The notes under the pieces are model-generated. The model did no database searches. It was not told the origin of the DNA and saw nothing but the letters and a program-made list of their open reading frames with translations. The position numbers were made by a program, and so were the translations under genes. From an uncultured Flavobacteriaceae bacterium (lineage in GTDB: Bacteria > Bacteroidota > Bacteroidia > Flavobacteriales > Flavobacteriaceae), in the NCBI GenBank assembly GCA_938018045.1, contig CALIIP010000017.1, forward strand, positions 1 to 44,824: 44,824 bases of DNA, in the 5' to 3' direction. Each line of letters starts with the position of its first letter. Position 1 is the stretch's first letter. Shown one piece after another: positions 1-7,942 of this stretch.

Positions 1-142
1 TTAGGGATAACTAATAAAAACCCTTTTTTTGATGTTAAATAATAAAACGGTAAATTCGTATGCAACTAATTACTAATTATTTAACAACTATAAGATTCAC
101 GCTGTATTTATATAGAGCGAAGTCCAAATACGGGAAATAAAT

Positions 143-901
143 ATGATAAAATTCTTTAGGAAAATCCGTAAAAACTTACTTTCTGAAAACAAATTCAGTA
201 AATATCTATTGTATGCAATTGGCGAGATTGCATTAGTAATGATTGGTATTCTATTAGCACTTCAAGTGAGTAATTGGAATACTCAACGTCAAGAGAAACA
301 AACAAACGTCCTATTATTAAAAAAACTAGATAGTGAGTTGCAATTGAATATCAATAGATTAGTAGATCTAAAAGATGGTGATAATGGTTATGTAAGAAGA
401 ATTCAAAGAAGCGATTCTTTACAGATTATGCTCTCTAAAGGTTTAAATGAAAATGATATGGACAGAGCAATAAAAAATTATTTTGTTTCAAATACACTAA
501 ATTTATATACTTCTACATATGAAGAAATGAAAAATACGGGAAGACTTTATAAACTTGGTTCTGAAAAGCTACTGAATGAAATTGAAACGTATTATAGATT
601 GTGTGAAAGAGAAGAGTTTTATGTATTACAAATTAATAATGAAGTTCATTTACAAATAAAGAATGATATTAATAATGGTTGGTATAAAGTCCAACAAGAC
701 TATTATACTTTTGGAAAAGAATTAACAATAAAAGACAATCCTTGGTTATTTGATAGGCAATCACAAGAATATAAAAACATCAGCCGTCAAGTTAATTATG
801 CGAATTTTTATACAAAAAACATTCTAAAACGTGTTAATAGATTAATCGATTCATCTGAAAAATTACAAGAGATTATTAAAATAGAATTAAATAAAAATTA
901 A
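143..901 (+). CDS. DUF6090 family membrane protein
   Basis: Protein of 252 residues of the Bacteroidota DUF6090 family, whose function is unknown. The family signature is the N-terminus: a basic stretch (FFRKIRKNLLSENKFSKY) followed by one membrane segment at about residues 21-45 (YLLYAIGEIALVMIGILLAL, then QVSNWN). The remaining ~200 residues are hydrophilic and helical with many charged residues, probably a coiled or helical domain on one side of the inner membrane. The ATG at 143 fits because the basic stretch before the membrane helix follows at once. It converges on the LysE gene with one base between the two stop codons. The 142 bases upstream show no recognisable promoter element. The family call rests on recognising the N-terminal signature; no role can be assigned. 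Confidence 0.85.
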   Translation: MIKFFRKIRKNLLSENKFSKYLLYAIGEIALVMIGILLALQVSNWNTQRQEKQTNVLLLKKLDSELQLNINRLVDLKDGDNGYVRRIQRSDSLQIMLSKGLNENDMDRAIKNYFVSNTLNLYTSTYEEMKNTGRLYKLGSEKLLNEIETYYRLCEREEFYVLQINNEVHLQIKNDINNGWYKVQQDYYTFGKELTIKDNPWLFDRQSQEYKNISRQVNYANFYTKNILKRVNRLIDSSEKLQEIIKIELNKN

Positions 902-902
902 T

Positions 903-1523
903 CTAAGGCAACATAATAAAAATTGCAATTCCTATAAACACAACTATTTGCACCCATTTTAAAATCACATCAAACTTATTATTATCGCGCAAAAATGAAG
1001 TCGCCTTATCTGCAACAATTGAAAGTGCAGAAAAAATTAGAAAAGCCTGAATTATAAACAAAAAGCCTAAAACAAAAATTTGACGTTTTGTATTTCCTGC
1101 TGAAACATCTATAAAGGCTGGGAAAAATGCCAAAAAAAATATTGTTACTTTAGGATTCAACACATTCATAATAAACCCTTGTTTTATCAATCCTGAAATA
1201 GATTTTTTAGGAACTGCGCCTGAATCTAAATCAATTTTAGCAGCACTTCGATACACTTTATACGCAAGAAAAAGTAAGTATACGGCTCCTATCAATTTAA
1301 TAGCAAAAAATAATTTTGGGGAATTCTGAATGACAGTCGAAACTCCGAACGCAATCAAACTTGTATGAATTATGATTCCTGAAACCAATCCAAATGCTGT
1401 TGCAATACCATACTTTTTTCCATGAGAAATACTTTGCATCAATACATAAATATTATCAGGTCCTGGAGAAACTGTCAAGGCAATTGATGCAATTAAAAAT
1501 GATATGATTGTTTGGGTTTCCAT
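903..1523 (-). CDS. LysE/RhtB family amino-acid exporter
   Basis: Inner-membrane translocator of 206 residues, the usual length for LysE/RhtB exporters, which move amino acids or related small metabolites out of the cell. The family motif lies near the N-terminus (about residues 16-40: TVSPGPDNIYVLMQS, then a GxxxG-rich second helix, IATAFGLVSG). Five or six hydrophobic helices can be read along the chain. The substrate cannot be deduced. A good TAnnTTTG promoter element ends only five bases before the ATG, so the transcript may have almost no leader. The stop codon is one base from that of the convergent DUF6090 gene. Confidence 0.9.
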   Translation of the reverse strand: METQTIISFLIASIALTVSPGPDNIYVLMQSISHGKKYGIATAFGLVSGIIIHTSLIAFGVSTVIQNSPKLFFAIKLIGAVYLLFLAYKVYRSAAKIDLDSGAVPKKSISGLIKQGFIMNVLNPKVTIFFLAFFPAFIDVSAGNTKRQIFVLGFLFIIQAFLIFSALSIVADKATSFLRDNNKFDVILKWVQIVVFIGIAIFIMLP

Positions 1524-1528
1524 GAAGT

Positions 1529-1536
1529 CAAAACTA
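1529..1536 (-). promoter_or_regulatory. -7 promoter element of the LysE gene
   Basis: Reverse strand reads TAGTTTTG, an exact match to the Bacteroidota -7 consensus TAnnTTTG. It ends five bases before the ATG at 1523, so transcription would start at or very near the start codon. Confidence 0.5.
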
Positions 1537-1618
1537 CTACTTTTTTATAATTTGTGAAATTTAATTGTAAGCATTTAAAATTTCATTCGACTGAAATTTA
1601 AATCTTTAATTATATGTA

Positions 1619-2548
1619 ATGAAAACTACCAAAAACTTTTTAAAATTACTCTTGATCATACTACTATTCAACAGCACAACTATTTATAGTCAATCGTCAG
1701 CCATTTATGAAATTAAGTTTACAAGTGTTTGGAATTCTGGTGATCATGGAGCACTTCCTGGAGGAGCACATTGGTCTAATCTTGTTGGAGCAAATCACAA
1801 AAACGCAAATGAATTTCTTGAAATGGGAATGATGGCTTCGGCTGGTATTGAAAATGTTGCTGAACTTGGAAGTAATAGCGTGTTTATTAACGAAATTAAT
1901 AACGGAATGGCAGAGCACTTAATTAATGTAACTTCATTATCGAATAGTGCAACTGGTTCTGTAACTTTACCTCAATATGAGTTTGACGGTGATTATCCGT
2001 ATTTAACACTTGCTTCAATGATTGCTCCAAGTCCTGACTGGTTTATAGCAATAAATAGTTTAAACCTTAGAGAAGGTGGAAATTGGAATGAAGGTGATAT
2101 AAATAATGAAATTAATATTGATTTATTCCCTTATGATGCTGGAACTGAAAATGGAAACACATACACACTTTCAAATCCTCCAACTAATCCTCAAGGTAAT
2201 ATTACTAGTTTAGTAAATGTAGCACCTTTTAATGATCAGCGAATTGGTTATTTCACGATATCATTTATTTCTTCTTTAAAAGTAGATGAAGAAAAAATTA
2301 AAGAAAGCATAAAATTATATCCAAATCCAACCAATGATGGAATGATTACAATTTCAAATTTACAAAATAGTGGAATTGATAAAGTTCAAGTTTATAATTT
2401 ACTTGGAAAACAAGTATTAAATGATGTTTTGAATAATGAAACTTCAAAAACTATTGATTTATCTGACTTAACTGCTGGAATATATATTGCTAAATTAACT
2501 TCAAGTGATGGAAAGCTAAATATTACTAGAAAAGTTGTTTTAAAATAA
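1619..2548 (+). CDS. Secreted spondin-domain protein with T9SS sorting domain
   Basis: A 309-residue exported protein. Residues 1-25 form a signal peptide ending near IYSQS. Residues ~28-210 resemble the spondin N-terminal domain (Spond_N): an early IYEIKFTSVWNSGDHG strand, then PGGAHWSNLVGANH and GMMASAGIENVAELG. In other proteins this domain binds extracellular matrix or lipid. The last ~80 residues (from SIKLYPNPTNDG to KVVLK) are a type A T9SS C-terminal sorting domain with the usual YPNPT start, VYNLLGKQV core and LxxGIYIAKL. It should therefore cross the outer membrane by type IX secretion and end up on the surface or released. No T9SS machinery is encoded in this window. It converges on pyrD, with two bases between the stops. 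Confidence 0.85.
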   Translation: MKTTKNFLKLLLIILLFNSTTIYSQSSAIYEIKFTSVWNSGDHGALPGGAHWSNLVGANHKNANEFLEMGMMASAGIENVAELGSNSVFINEINNGMAEHLINVTSLSNSATGSVTLPQYEFDGDYPYLTLASMIAPSPDWFIAINSLNLREGGNWNEGDINNEINIDLFPYDAGTENGNTYTLSNPPTNPQGNITSLVNVAPFNDQRIGYFTISFISSLKVDEEKIKESIKLYPNPTNDGMITISNLQNSGIDKVQVYNLLGKQVLNDVLNNETSKTIDLSDLTAGIYIAKLTSSDGKLNITRKVVLK

Positions 2549-2550
2549 AT

Positions 2551-3591
2551 CTAAGAAGCCCTCTCTTTTAAAATTGCCTTATTAATCTTTTTAATAAGGC
2601 TTGGACCTTCGTAGATAAATCCAGTATAAATCTGGACTAAGTCTGCACCTGCTTCAATCTTGTCTAGAGCATCTTGCGCAGAATGAATTCCTCCAATTCC
2701 AATTATCGGAAATGATTTGTTAGAATTGTCAGCAAGGTATTTAATAACTCGTGTGCTTCTATCTGTTAAAGGCTTACCACTCAAACCTCCATTTCCGATA
2801 GTATTTAAGCGCTCATTAGAAACTTTTAACCCTTCTCTGTTTACTGATGTATTTGATGCGATAACACCATCAATTTTGGTGCGAGCAACTAATTCTATAA
2901 TTTCATCCAACTGATGATTATTTAAGTCTGGAGCAATCTTTAACAAAATTGGTTTTTGCATTGATTGTTTATTGTTAACTTTTTGAACAGCAATAATCAA
3001 TTCTTTTAAGTAGCCTACATCTTCCAGTTTAGCATGACTAGAAACGTTAGGACAACTTACATTCAACACAAAATAGTCAACATGTGGATGTAATTCTTTA
3101 AAACAAGTCAAATAATCTTCGGTATAATTTTCAGGATTTGTAGCAGTGTTTTTACCAATATTCCCACCAATAATAACTGTTGGATTGATTTTCTTAAGTC
3201 TATCAACAATGACCTCTAAACCATCATTATTAAAACCCATTCTATTGATTATACCCTTATCATCTTTGAGTCTAAACAGTCTTTTCTTAGGATTCCCAAC
3301 TTGTGCAATTGGCGTTACAGTCCCTAATTCAATAAAACCAAAACCGAAATTTTCCAATTCTGGAATTAACAAAGCATTTTTATCAAATCCTGCGCCTAAA
3401 CCAACAGGATTTTTAAACGTTAATCCAAATAATTTTCGTTCTAGTCTTGAGTTTTCTATGGTATATATTTTCTTAACTATAGATGGAATAAACGGAACCT
3501 TAAACACTGTTTTCAAAAACCTGAAAGTGAAGTGATGCACCTTTTCTGGATCAAACAAAAATAATATTGGTCGGATTATAAGTTTATACAT
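2551..3591 (-). CDS. pyrD: Dihydroorotate dehydrogenase, quinone-dependent (class 2) type
   Basis: Oxidises dihydroorotate to orotate in pyrimidine synthesis, using FMN and, in class 2 enzymes, membrane quinone. The 346-residue length and the N-terminal ~45-residue amphipathic extension (MYKLIIRPILFLFDPEKVHH) are typical of class 2. FMN and substrate motifs are visible: NPVGLGAGFDKNA (61-73), NRMGFNNDG (~116-124), LLKIAPD, GNGGLSGKPL, GIGGI. The oddity is the catalytic loop: residues 177-183 read NVSCPNV, so Cys180 stands where class 2 enzymes (human, E. coli) have the Ser base of NxSSPNT. Cys is what class 1 enzymes use. It follows pheT on the same strand after 76 bases that contain repeats and a palindrome. 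Confidence 0.93.
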   Translation of the reverse strand: MYKLIIRPILFLFDPEKVHHFTFRFLKTVFKVPFIPSIVKKIYTIENSRLERKLFGLTFKNPVGLGAGFDKNALLIPELENFGFGFIELGTVTPIAQVGNPKKRLFRLKDDKGIINRMGFNNDGLEVIVDRLKKINPTVIIGGNIGKNTATNPENYTEDYLTCFKELHPHVDYFVLNVSCPNVSSHAKLEDVGYLKELIIAVQKVNNKQSMQKPILLKIAPDLNNHQLDEIIELVARTKIDGVIASNTSVNREGLKVSNERLNTIGNGGLSGKPLTDRSTRVIKYLADNSNKSFPIIGIGGIHSAQDALDKIEAGADLVQIYTGFIYEGPSLIKKINKAILKERAS

Positions 3592-3604
3592 TTTATTTAG
3601 GTTG

Positions 3605-3643
3605 TTAGATTATTGGAAAAATTAGATTATTGGAGTCCAATAA
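3605..3643. repeat. Short direct repeat with 17-bp palindrome between pheT and pyrD
   Basis: TTAGATTATTGGA occurs twice (3605-3617 and 3623-3635). The second copy runs into an odd-length perfect palindrome, TATTGGAGTCCAATA plus one more pair (3627-3643). It could fold as a small hairpin between pheT and pyrD in the transcript or bind a protein dimer. No T-run follows on the gene strand, so it is not a clear terminator. Confidence 0.5.
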
Positions 3644-3667
3644 CTAAAAATCCAACTATCCAAAATA

Positions 3668-6094
3668 CTATCTCAATTGAGCCTCAAGATTCTTTTCTAA
3701 AGACTGTTGAATTTTACTCATCACCTTATCTATCTGCTTGTCATTTAGCGTTTTATCAGTGTCTTGCAAAACAAAACTAACTGCATATGATTTCTTACCT
3801 TCTGGTAATTTATCACCTTGATAAACATCAAATAAATCTACTTCTTTTAATAAATTCTTTTCAGATTGAAAAGCAGTTGTGTACACATCAGAAAATTTAA
3901 CCTCTTCGTTTAACAACAATGCTAAATCACGTTTTACAGCAGGAAACTTAGGTAAATCTTCTACTTTAATGTTCTTTCTGCTTGTAACCTTCAAAATGCT
4001 ATCCCAATTAAAATCAGCATATAAAACTTCTTGTTTTATACTAAATTCTTTTAAAACTGATTTATTAACGACTCCAAAATCAACTAGTTTGATTTTACCT
4101 AAAGAGAAACTAATACCTTCAGAAAATACATCGTTTTTTGTTGGTGAAGTTTTCATTTTTGATATTCCCAATCTTCCCAAAATAGTCTGTACTACTCCTT
4201 TTAAATAAAAGAAGTCTGAAGATTTATTAGTTGTAGACCAACTATCTTTTACACGATTACCACTAACAAATAACGTTAAATGTTTTTGTTCAGAATAACC
4301 ACTTTCAAACTTGTGATAGGTCTTTCCTAATTCAAAGAATTTAAGTGAATTTTTTTTACGGTTTATATTGTAAATTAAAGATTCTAATCCGCTGAATAAC
4401 AATGATTGGCGCATAACACTTAAATCATTACTTAACGGATTAAGCATTGCCACATTATGGTCGCTCTTTAAGTTTTCTGATAAAGAAATGTATGCTTCTT
4501 TGGTCAATGAGTTAGACATTATTTCATTAAATCCTTGAGAAATTAATTGACTAGAAATAACATCTTCAACTTTAATAGCATCAAAATTATCAAACGAAAT
4601 TGAAGTATTTAATTTATGTGAATATTTTACGTTGTTATAACCATATACTCTCAAAATTTCTTCAATTACATCAACTTCTCTTTGCACATCAACTCTGTAA
4701 GAAGGAATGGTTAAACCCAAACCAACTTCAGTTTCACTGTTTATTTTAATTTCTAGTGACGCAATAATATTTTTAATTGATTCTTTTGGAATTACATCTC
4801 CAATCAATTTATTAATATGATCATATGCTATAAATACTTCAAAATCTTCAATTTTATCTGGATAAAAATCTGACATATCAGAAGTTATTTTACCTCCAGC
4901 AATTTCTACAATCAATAATGCTGCTCTTCTGAGAGCGTAAGTAACAAAATTTGGATCTATACCTCTTTCAAACCTAAAAGAAGCATCAGTATTTAATGCA
5001 TGTCTTTTTGCGGTTTTACGAATTGAAACTGGATTAAAATAAGCGCTTTCTAAAAATATACTTGAAGTACTTTCTGAAACTCCAGAGTTTTTTCCGCCAA
5101 AAACACCTGCAATACATAGTGGATTAGATTCTCCATCACATATCATAATATCATCTTGATGTAACGTTCTTTCTACATCATCTAAAGTTGTAAACTCTGT
5201 ACCTTCTTCTAATGTTTTTACAAGAATTTTATTTCCTCTAATTTTTGATGCATCAAATGCATGTAAAGGTTGACCAAGTTCATGTAACACATAGTTTGTG
5301 ACATCTACAACATTATTTTTTGGAGTGATTCCAATAGCATTCAATCGATTCTGGAGCCATTTTGGAGACTCTGCAACTGTAATATCTGATATAGTTACAC
5401 CGCTATAACGCGGAATTAACTCTTTATCCTCAACTTCAACATCTATCCTTAAAGTACGTTCGTCTACATGAAAACTAGATACTGAAGGGGAAATTAATTC
5501 TAGTAATGTTCCTTGCTGAATCATTCCTGCACGTAAATCTCTTGCAACGCCATAATGACTCATAGCATCTGCTCTATTTGGCGTTAATCCGATTTCAAAG
5601 ACTTGATCTGATTCTATTTCAAAAACTTCAGCACATGGAGTTCCAACAACTAAACTTTCTTCTAAAACTAGTATTCCGTCATGACCTTTACCAAGACCTA
5701 ATTCGTCTTCTGCGCAAATCATTCCAAAACTTTCTTCTCCTCTTATCTTTCCTTTTTTTATTTTAAATGATTCACCTTTATCATCATACAACAAAGTACC
5801 AATAGTAGCAACAGGAACTTTTTGTCCTGCAGCAACATTTGGCGCTCCACAAACAATTTGAACTGGAGTATCTCCTCCAATATTTACTGTTGTTACTTTT
5901 AATCTATCTGCATTCGGATGTTGCTCGCAAGTAAGAACTTCACCAACTACAATTCCTTTCAAACTTCCTTTTATAGACTCCACAGTTTCAATTCCTTCAA
6001 CCTCAAGGCCTAAATCGGTCAACAATTCACTAGTTTTTTCTGCTTCCCAATCAACCTTTAAAAATTGCTTTAACCAATTGTATGATATTTTCAT
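3668..6094 (-). CDS. pheT: Phenylalanine--tRNA ligase beta subunit
   Basis: Beta chain of the alpha2-beta2 cytosolic enzyme that charges tRNA-Phe. At 808 residues it has the full bacterial layout: N-terminal half-domain (MKISYNWLKQFL), EMAP-like tRNA-binding OB fold at ~40-150 (GEVLTCEQHPNADRLKVTTVN), B3/B4 editing domain at ~210-370 (NNVVDVTNYVLHELGQPLHAFD), B5 domain at ~400-475, the inactive synthetase-like core, and an FDX-ACB anticodon-binding domain from ~715 to the end (FPAVKRDLALLL). The catalytic alpha subunit, pheS, is not nearby, so the two subunits are encoded apart, as is common in Bacteroidota. A TACCTTTG promoter element lies 30 bases upstream of the ATG. Confidence 0.97.
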   Translation of the reverse strand: MKISYNWLKQFLKVDWEAEKTSELLTDLGLEVEGIETVESIKGSLKGIVVGEVLTCEQHPNADRLKVTTVNIGGDTPVQIVCGAPNVAAGQKVPVATIGTLLYDDKGESFKIKKGKIRGEESFGMICAEDELGLGKGHDGILVLEESLVVGTPCAEVFEIESDQVFEIGLTPNRADAMSHYGVARDLRAGMIQQGTLLELISPSVSSFHVDERTLRIDVEVEDKELIPRYSGVTISDITVAESPKWLQNRLNAIGITPKNNVVDVTNYVLHELGQPLHAFDASKIRGNKILVKTLEEGTEFTTLDDVERTLHQDDIMICDGESNPLCIAGVFGGKNSGVSESTSSIFLESAYFNPVSIRKTAKRHALNTDASFRFERGIDPNFVTYALRRAALLIVEIAGGKITSDMSDFYPDKIEDFEVFIAYDHINKLIGDVIPKESIKNIIASLEIKINSETEVGLGLTIPSYRVDVQREVDVIEEILRVYGYNNVKYSHKLNTSISFDNFDAIKVEDVISSQLISQGFNEIMSNSLTKEAYISLSENLKSDHNVAMLNPLSNDLSVMRQSLLFSGLESLIYNINRKKNSLKFFELGKTYHKFESGYSEQKHLTLFVSGNRVKDSWSTTNKSSDFFYLKGVVQTILGRLGISKMKTSPTKNDVFSEGISFSLGKIKLVDFGVVNKSVLKEFSIKQEVLYADFNWDSILKVTSRKNIKVEDLPKFPAVKRDLALLLNEEVKFSDVYTTAFQSEKNLLKEVDLFDVYQGDKLPEGKKSYAVSFVLQDTDKTLNDKQIDKVMSKIQQSLEKNLEAQLR

Positions 6095-6123
6095 GCTCTT
6101 TTTATCTATTTCAATTTAATTGG

Positions 6124-6131
6124 CAAAGGTA
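6124..6131 (-). promoter_or_regulatory. -7 promoter element of pheT
   Basis: Reverse strand reads TACCTTTG, an exact match to TAnnTTTG, about 30 bases before the pheT ATG. No convincing -33 TTG is seen at the ideal spacing. Confidence 0.55.
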
Positions 6132-6229
6132 ATAGATTGCTAAATAATATCATAACCAATTATATTTAATTAAAATTCACTAACTTACACATCGATAAAT
6201 ACGATTTATTAACATTTAACTTACTGAAA

Positions 6230-6439
6230 ATGAAAAAAATAATTACCCTCATGACTTTCGCTTTCTTTGTTTCTATTATCACAATTTCTTGTACTGATAA
6301 GAAAAAAGAAGAAGAAAAAACAAAAGCTGCCGTTGAAAAAATTGAAGCTGCAGAAAAAGAAATGGAAACTATTTCAAACGAAATTGAAGAAAAAACCAAT
6401 ACTATTGAAAAAGAAATTAACGAATTAGACAATTTATAA
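6230..6439 (+). CDS. Small charged lipoprotein, unknown function
   Basis: A 69-residue lipoprotein. The first ~20 residues are a signal peptide with lipobox TISC, so Cys21 would be acylated. The mature part is almost entirely Lys/Glu with a heptad-like spacing (AAVEKIEAAEKEMETISNE...), suggesting one coiled-coil helix tethered to a membrane, in the manner of small Lpp-like proteins. I do not recognise a family. It sits 12 bases upstream of a second exported Lys/Glu-rich gene and is probably co-transcribed with it. The unusually strong A/G bias of both genes follows from the Lys/Glu composition rather than indicating foreign origin. Confidence 0.75.
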   Translation: MKKIITLMTFAFFVSIITISCTDKKKEEEKTKAAVEKIEAAEKEMETISNEIEEKTNTIEKEINELDNL

Positions 6440-6451
6440 AACTCAGAAAAA

Positions 6452-7111
6452 ATGAAAAAATTAATCATATTGTTTTTTGCAATACTACTTATAGCAGGAA
6501 CTCAAACTGCCATTGCACAAGGAAATTCTCAAAAAGAAAAAAGCAAAAAAGAATTAAAAGAAAAAGGAAAAGACCTCAAAGAAAAAGGTGAAAAGAAAGT
6601 TCGTGAAGTAAAAGAAAAGCACGAAAAAGGTAAAGAAAAAGAGCACAAAGACAAGGATAAAGAACGTGAGCATGATGAAGATGATGATAGTAGAGATAAT
6701 GGAAAAATAAAAGACAAAGACAATAAAAAAGAAAAGAAAGAGAAGAAAGAAAAGGTTGAGAAAGAGAATAACGGAAAAGGGAATGCTTACGGAAAAAACA
6801 AAGGAGATTTAACAGGTCGAGAGTTTGGACAAGCACGTGCTAATGAAGCAAAAAATAAAATCGAAGAAAGAGAAGTAAGAATAAAAAGAAGCGAAGATAC
6901 TGTTGAAAAAGGGCGAAGAAAAGTGAAGGAAACTCGTGAACGCGTTAAAAAACAGCACGAAAATAAAGAAATAAACGATAAAGAACTTGAAGAAAAAGAG
7001 GTTAAAATAAAGAGTGTAGAAGAAGATTTAAATGATTTAGAAGAGAAAATAAAGAAAGGAAAAGAAAAAGCGCTTCAAAAGAAAAAAGAAATTGAGACTA
7101 TTTATGAATAA
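6452..7111 (+). CDS. Exported Lys/Glu-rich low-complexity protein
   Basis: A 219-residue protein with a clear signal peptide (residues 1-22, ending TAIAQG), followed by highly charged sequence. Three parts can be seen: residues ~25-105, Lys/Glu/Asp repeats such as KEKGKDLKEKG; residues ~108-135, a more ordinary block (GKGNAYGKNKGDLTGREFGQ, then ARANEAK) that looks like the conserved core; and residues ~140-219, a long predicted coiled coil. No enzyme motif is present. It follows a small charged lipoprotein by 12 bases, and a strong hairpin terminator lies downstream, so the two probably form a closed operon of envelope proteins. From memory the GREFGQARA block recurs in flavobacterial proteins of unknown function; this was not checked. 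Confidence 0.75.
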   Translation: MKKLIILFFAILLIAGTQTAIAQGNSQKEKSKKELKEKGKDLKEKGEKKVREVKEKHEKGKEKEHKDKDKEREHDEDDDSRDNGKIKDKDNKKEKKEKKEKVEKENNGKGNAYGKNKGDLTGREFGQARANEAKNKIEEREVRIKRSEDTVEKGRRKVKETRERVKKQHENKEINDKELEEKEVKIKSVEEDLNDLEEKIKKGKEKALQKKKEIETIYE

Positions 7112-7136
7112 TAATTCTTGAAAGAACAATTATTTT

Positions 7137-7178
7137 AAGCGACATCTAAAAGTTATTTTAGATATCGCTTTTTTTTAA
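7137..7178 (+). terminator. Intrinsic terminator after the charged-protein operon
   Basis: Fifteen-base arms AAGCGACATCTAAAA (7137-7151) and TTTTAGATATCGCTT (7156-7170), with one mismatch, close a GTTA loop and run into a T-tract to 7178. Confidence 0.85.
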
Positions 7179-7216
7179 ACTAATTAATATTCAGAAGATA
7201 TATCAGTGTTTTTATT

Positions 7217-7224
7217 TAGTTTTG
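7217..7224 (+). promoter_or_regulatory. -7 promoter element of the SDR gene
   Basis: TAGTTTTG matches TAnnTTTG exactly and lies 22 bases before the ATG at 7247. This supports 7247 over an in-frame TTG at 7235. Confidence 0.6.
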
Positions 7225-7246
7225 TAGTAGATAATTGAAATTCAAA

Positions 7247-7939
7247 ATGATAGACATTAAAGGGAAAAATGCATTAATAACTGGTTCTAGTCGTGGTATT
7301 GGACAACAAGTCGCAATAGGATTGGCAAATAAAGGATGTAATATTATTGTTCATGGTAGAACTAAAGAAAATTGTTTAAAAACATTAAACCTTTTAAGCG
7401 ATTACAACATTAAATCGTATTGTGTTTATGGAGATTTGTCAAGTCAAGAAAGTGTCCATCAAGTTATTAATCAAGTAAATGAATTAAATATTAATGTTGA
7501 TGTTTTATATAACAATGCTGCGATAATGACTTCTTACAAAGAAGATTATTGGCAACATGATTGGGAAGAATTTATACAAAGCATGAAAGTAAATGTTTTT
7601 TCAATTTACACGTTATGCAGTGCGTTTACACCTTCGATGATTGAAAACGGTTTTGGGAGAATAATAAACCTTGTATCATCAATAAAAGATCAACCAGAAC
7701 TTTTACCATATAGCACCTCTAAATGGGCAATAGCAAAATTTGCAATTGACATTGCTGCAAAGTTAGAAGGAACTGGTGTTAGAATTAACAATCTAGATCC
7801 TGGATGGTTAAGTACTGATATGGGAGGAGAACATGCTGAACATTCAGTAGAAAAAGTTTTACCAGGAGCATTAGTTCCTGTATTAATCGAAAATGATGGC
7901 CCAAATGGTCAAACATTTTTTGCAATAGATAATAACTAA
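7247..7939 (+). CDS. Short-chain dehydrogenase/reductase (SDR) family oxidoreductase
   Basis: Classical SDR of 230 residues. It has the Rossmann nucleotide-binding motif near the N-terminus (ALITGSSRGIG), the structural NNAA, and the catalytic Ser and Tyr-x3-Lys set (VSSIKDQ then PYSTSKWA). The ending is short, with no clear substrate-specific C-terminal region, so the substrate is unknown; 3-oxoacyl-ACP reductase-like or sugar-alcohol activities are equally possible. I chose the ATG at 7247 (MIDIKGKNALITG) because the residues before it add nothing to the fold and a promoter element lies just upstream. It converges on recG with three bases between the stops. Confidence 0.9.
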   Translation: MIDIKGKNALITGSSRGIGQQVAIGLANKGCNIIVHGRTKENCLKTLNLLSDYNIKSYCVYGDLSSQESVHQVINQVNELNINVDVLYNNAAIMTSYKEDYWQHDWEEFIQSMKVNVFSIYTLCSAFTPSMIENGFGRIINLVSSIKDQPELLPYSTSKWAIAKFAIDIAAKLEGTGVRINNLDPGWLSTDMGGEHAEHSVEKVLPGALVPVLIENDGPNGQTFFAIDNN

Positions 7940-7942
7940 AAA

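Noticed and set aside
1..142. Possible terminator or promoter at the left edge (AGGG...CCCT then T-run at about 3-30)
   Set aside because: The pairing is only four bases and the loop too long; no TAnnTTTG element before the DUF6090 gene.
3146..3535. 129-codon forward open frame inside pyrD
   Set aside because: Shadow of pyrD on the other strand; Leu/Ser/Pro-rich with no motif or promoter.
6529..6836. Two reverse open frames of Ser/Phe/Leu repeats
   Set aside because: Complement of the Lys/Glu-rich gene; the composition is a mirror of GAA/AAA codons, not a real protein.
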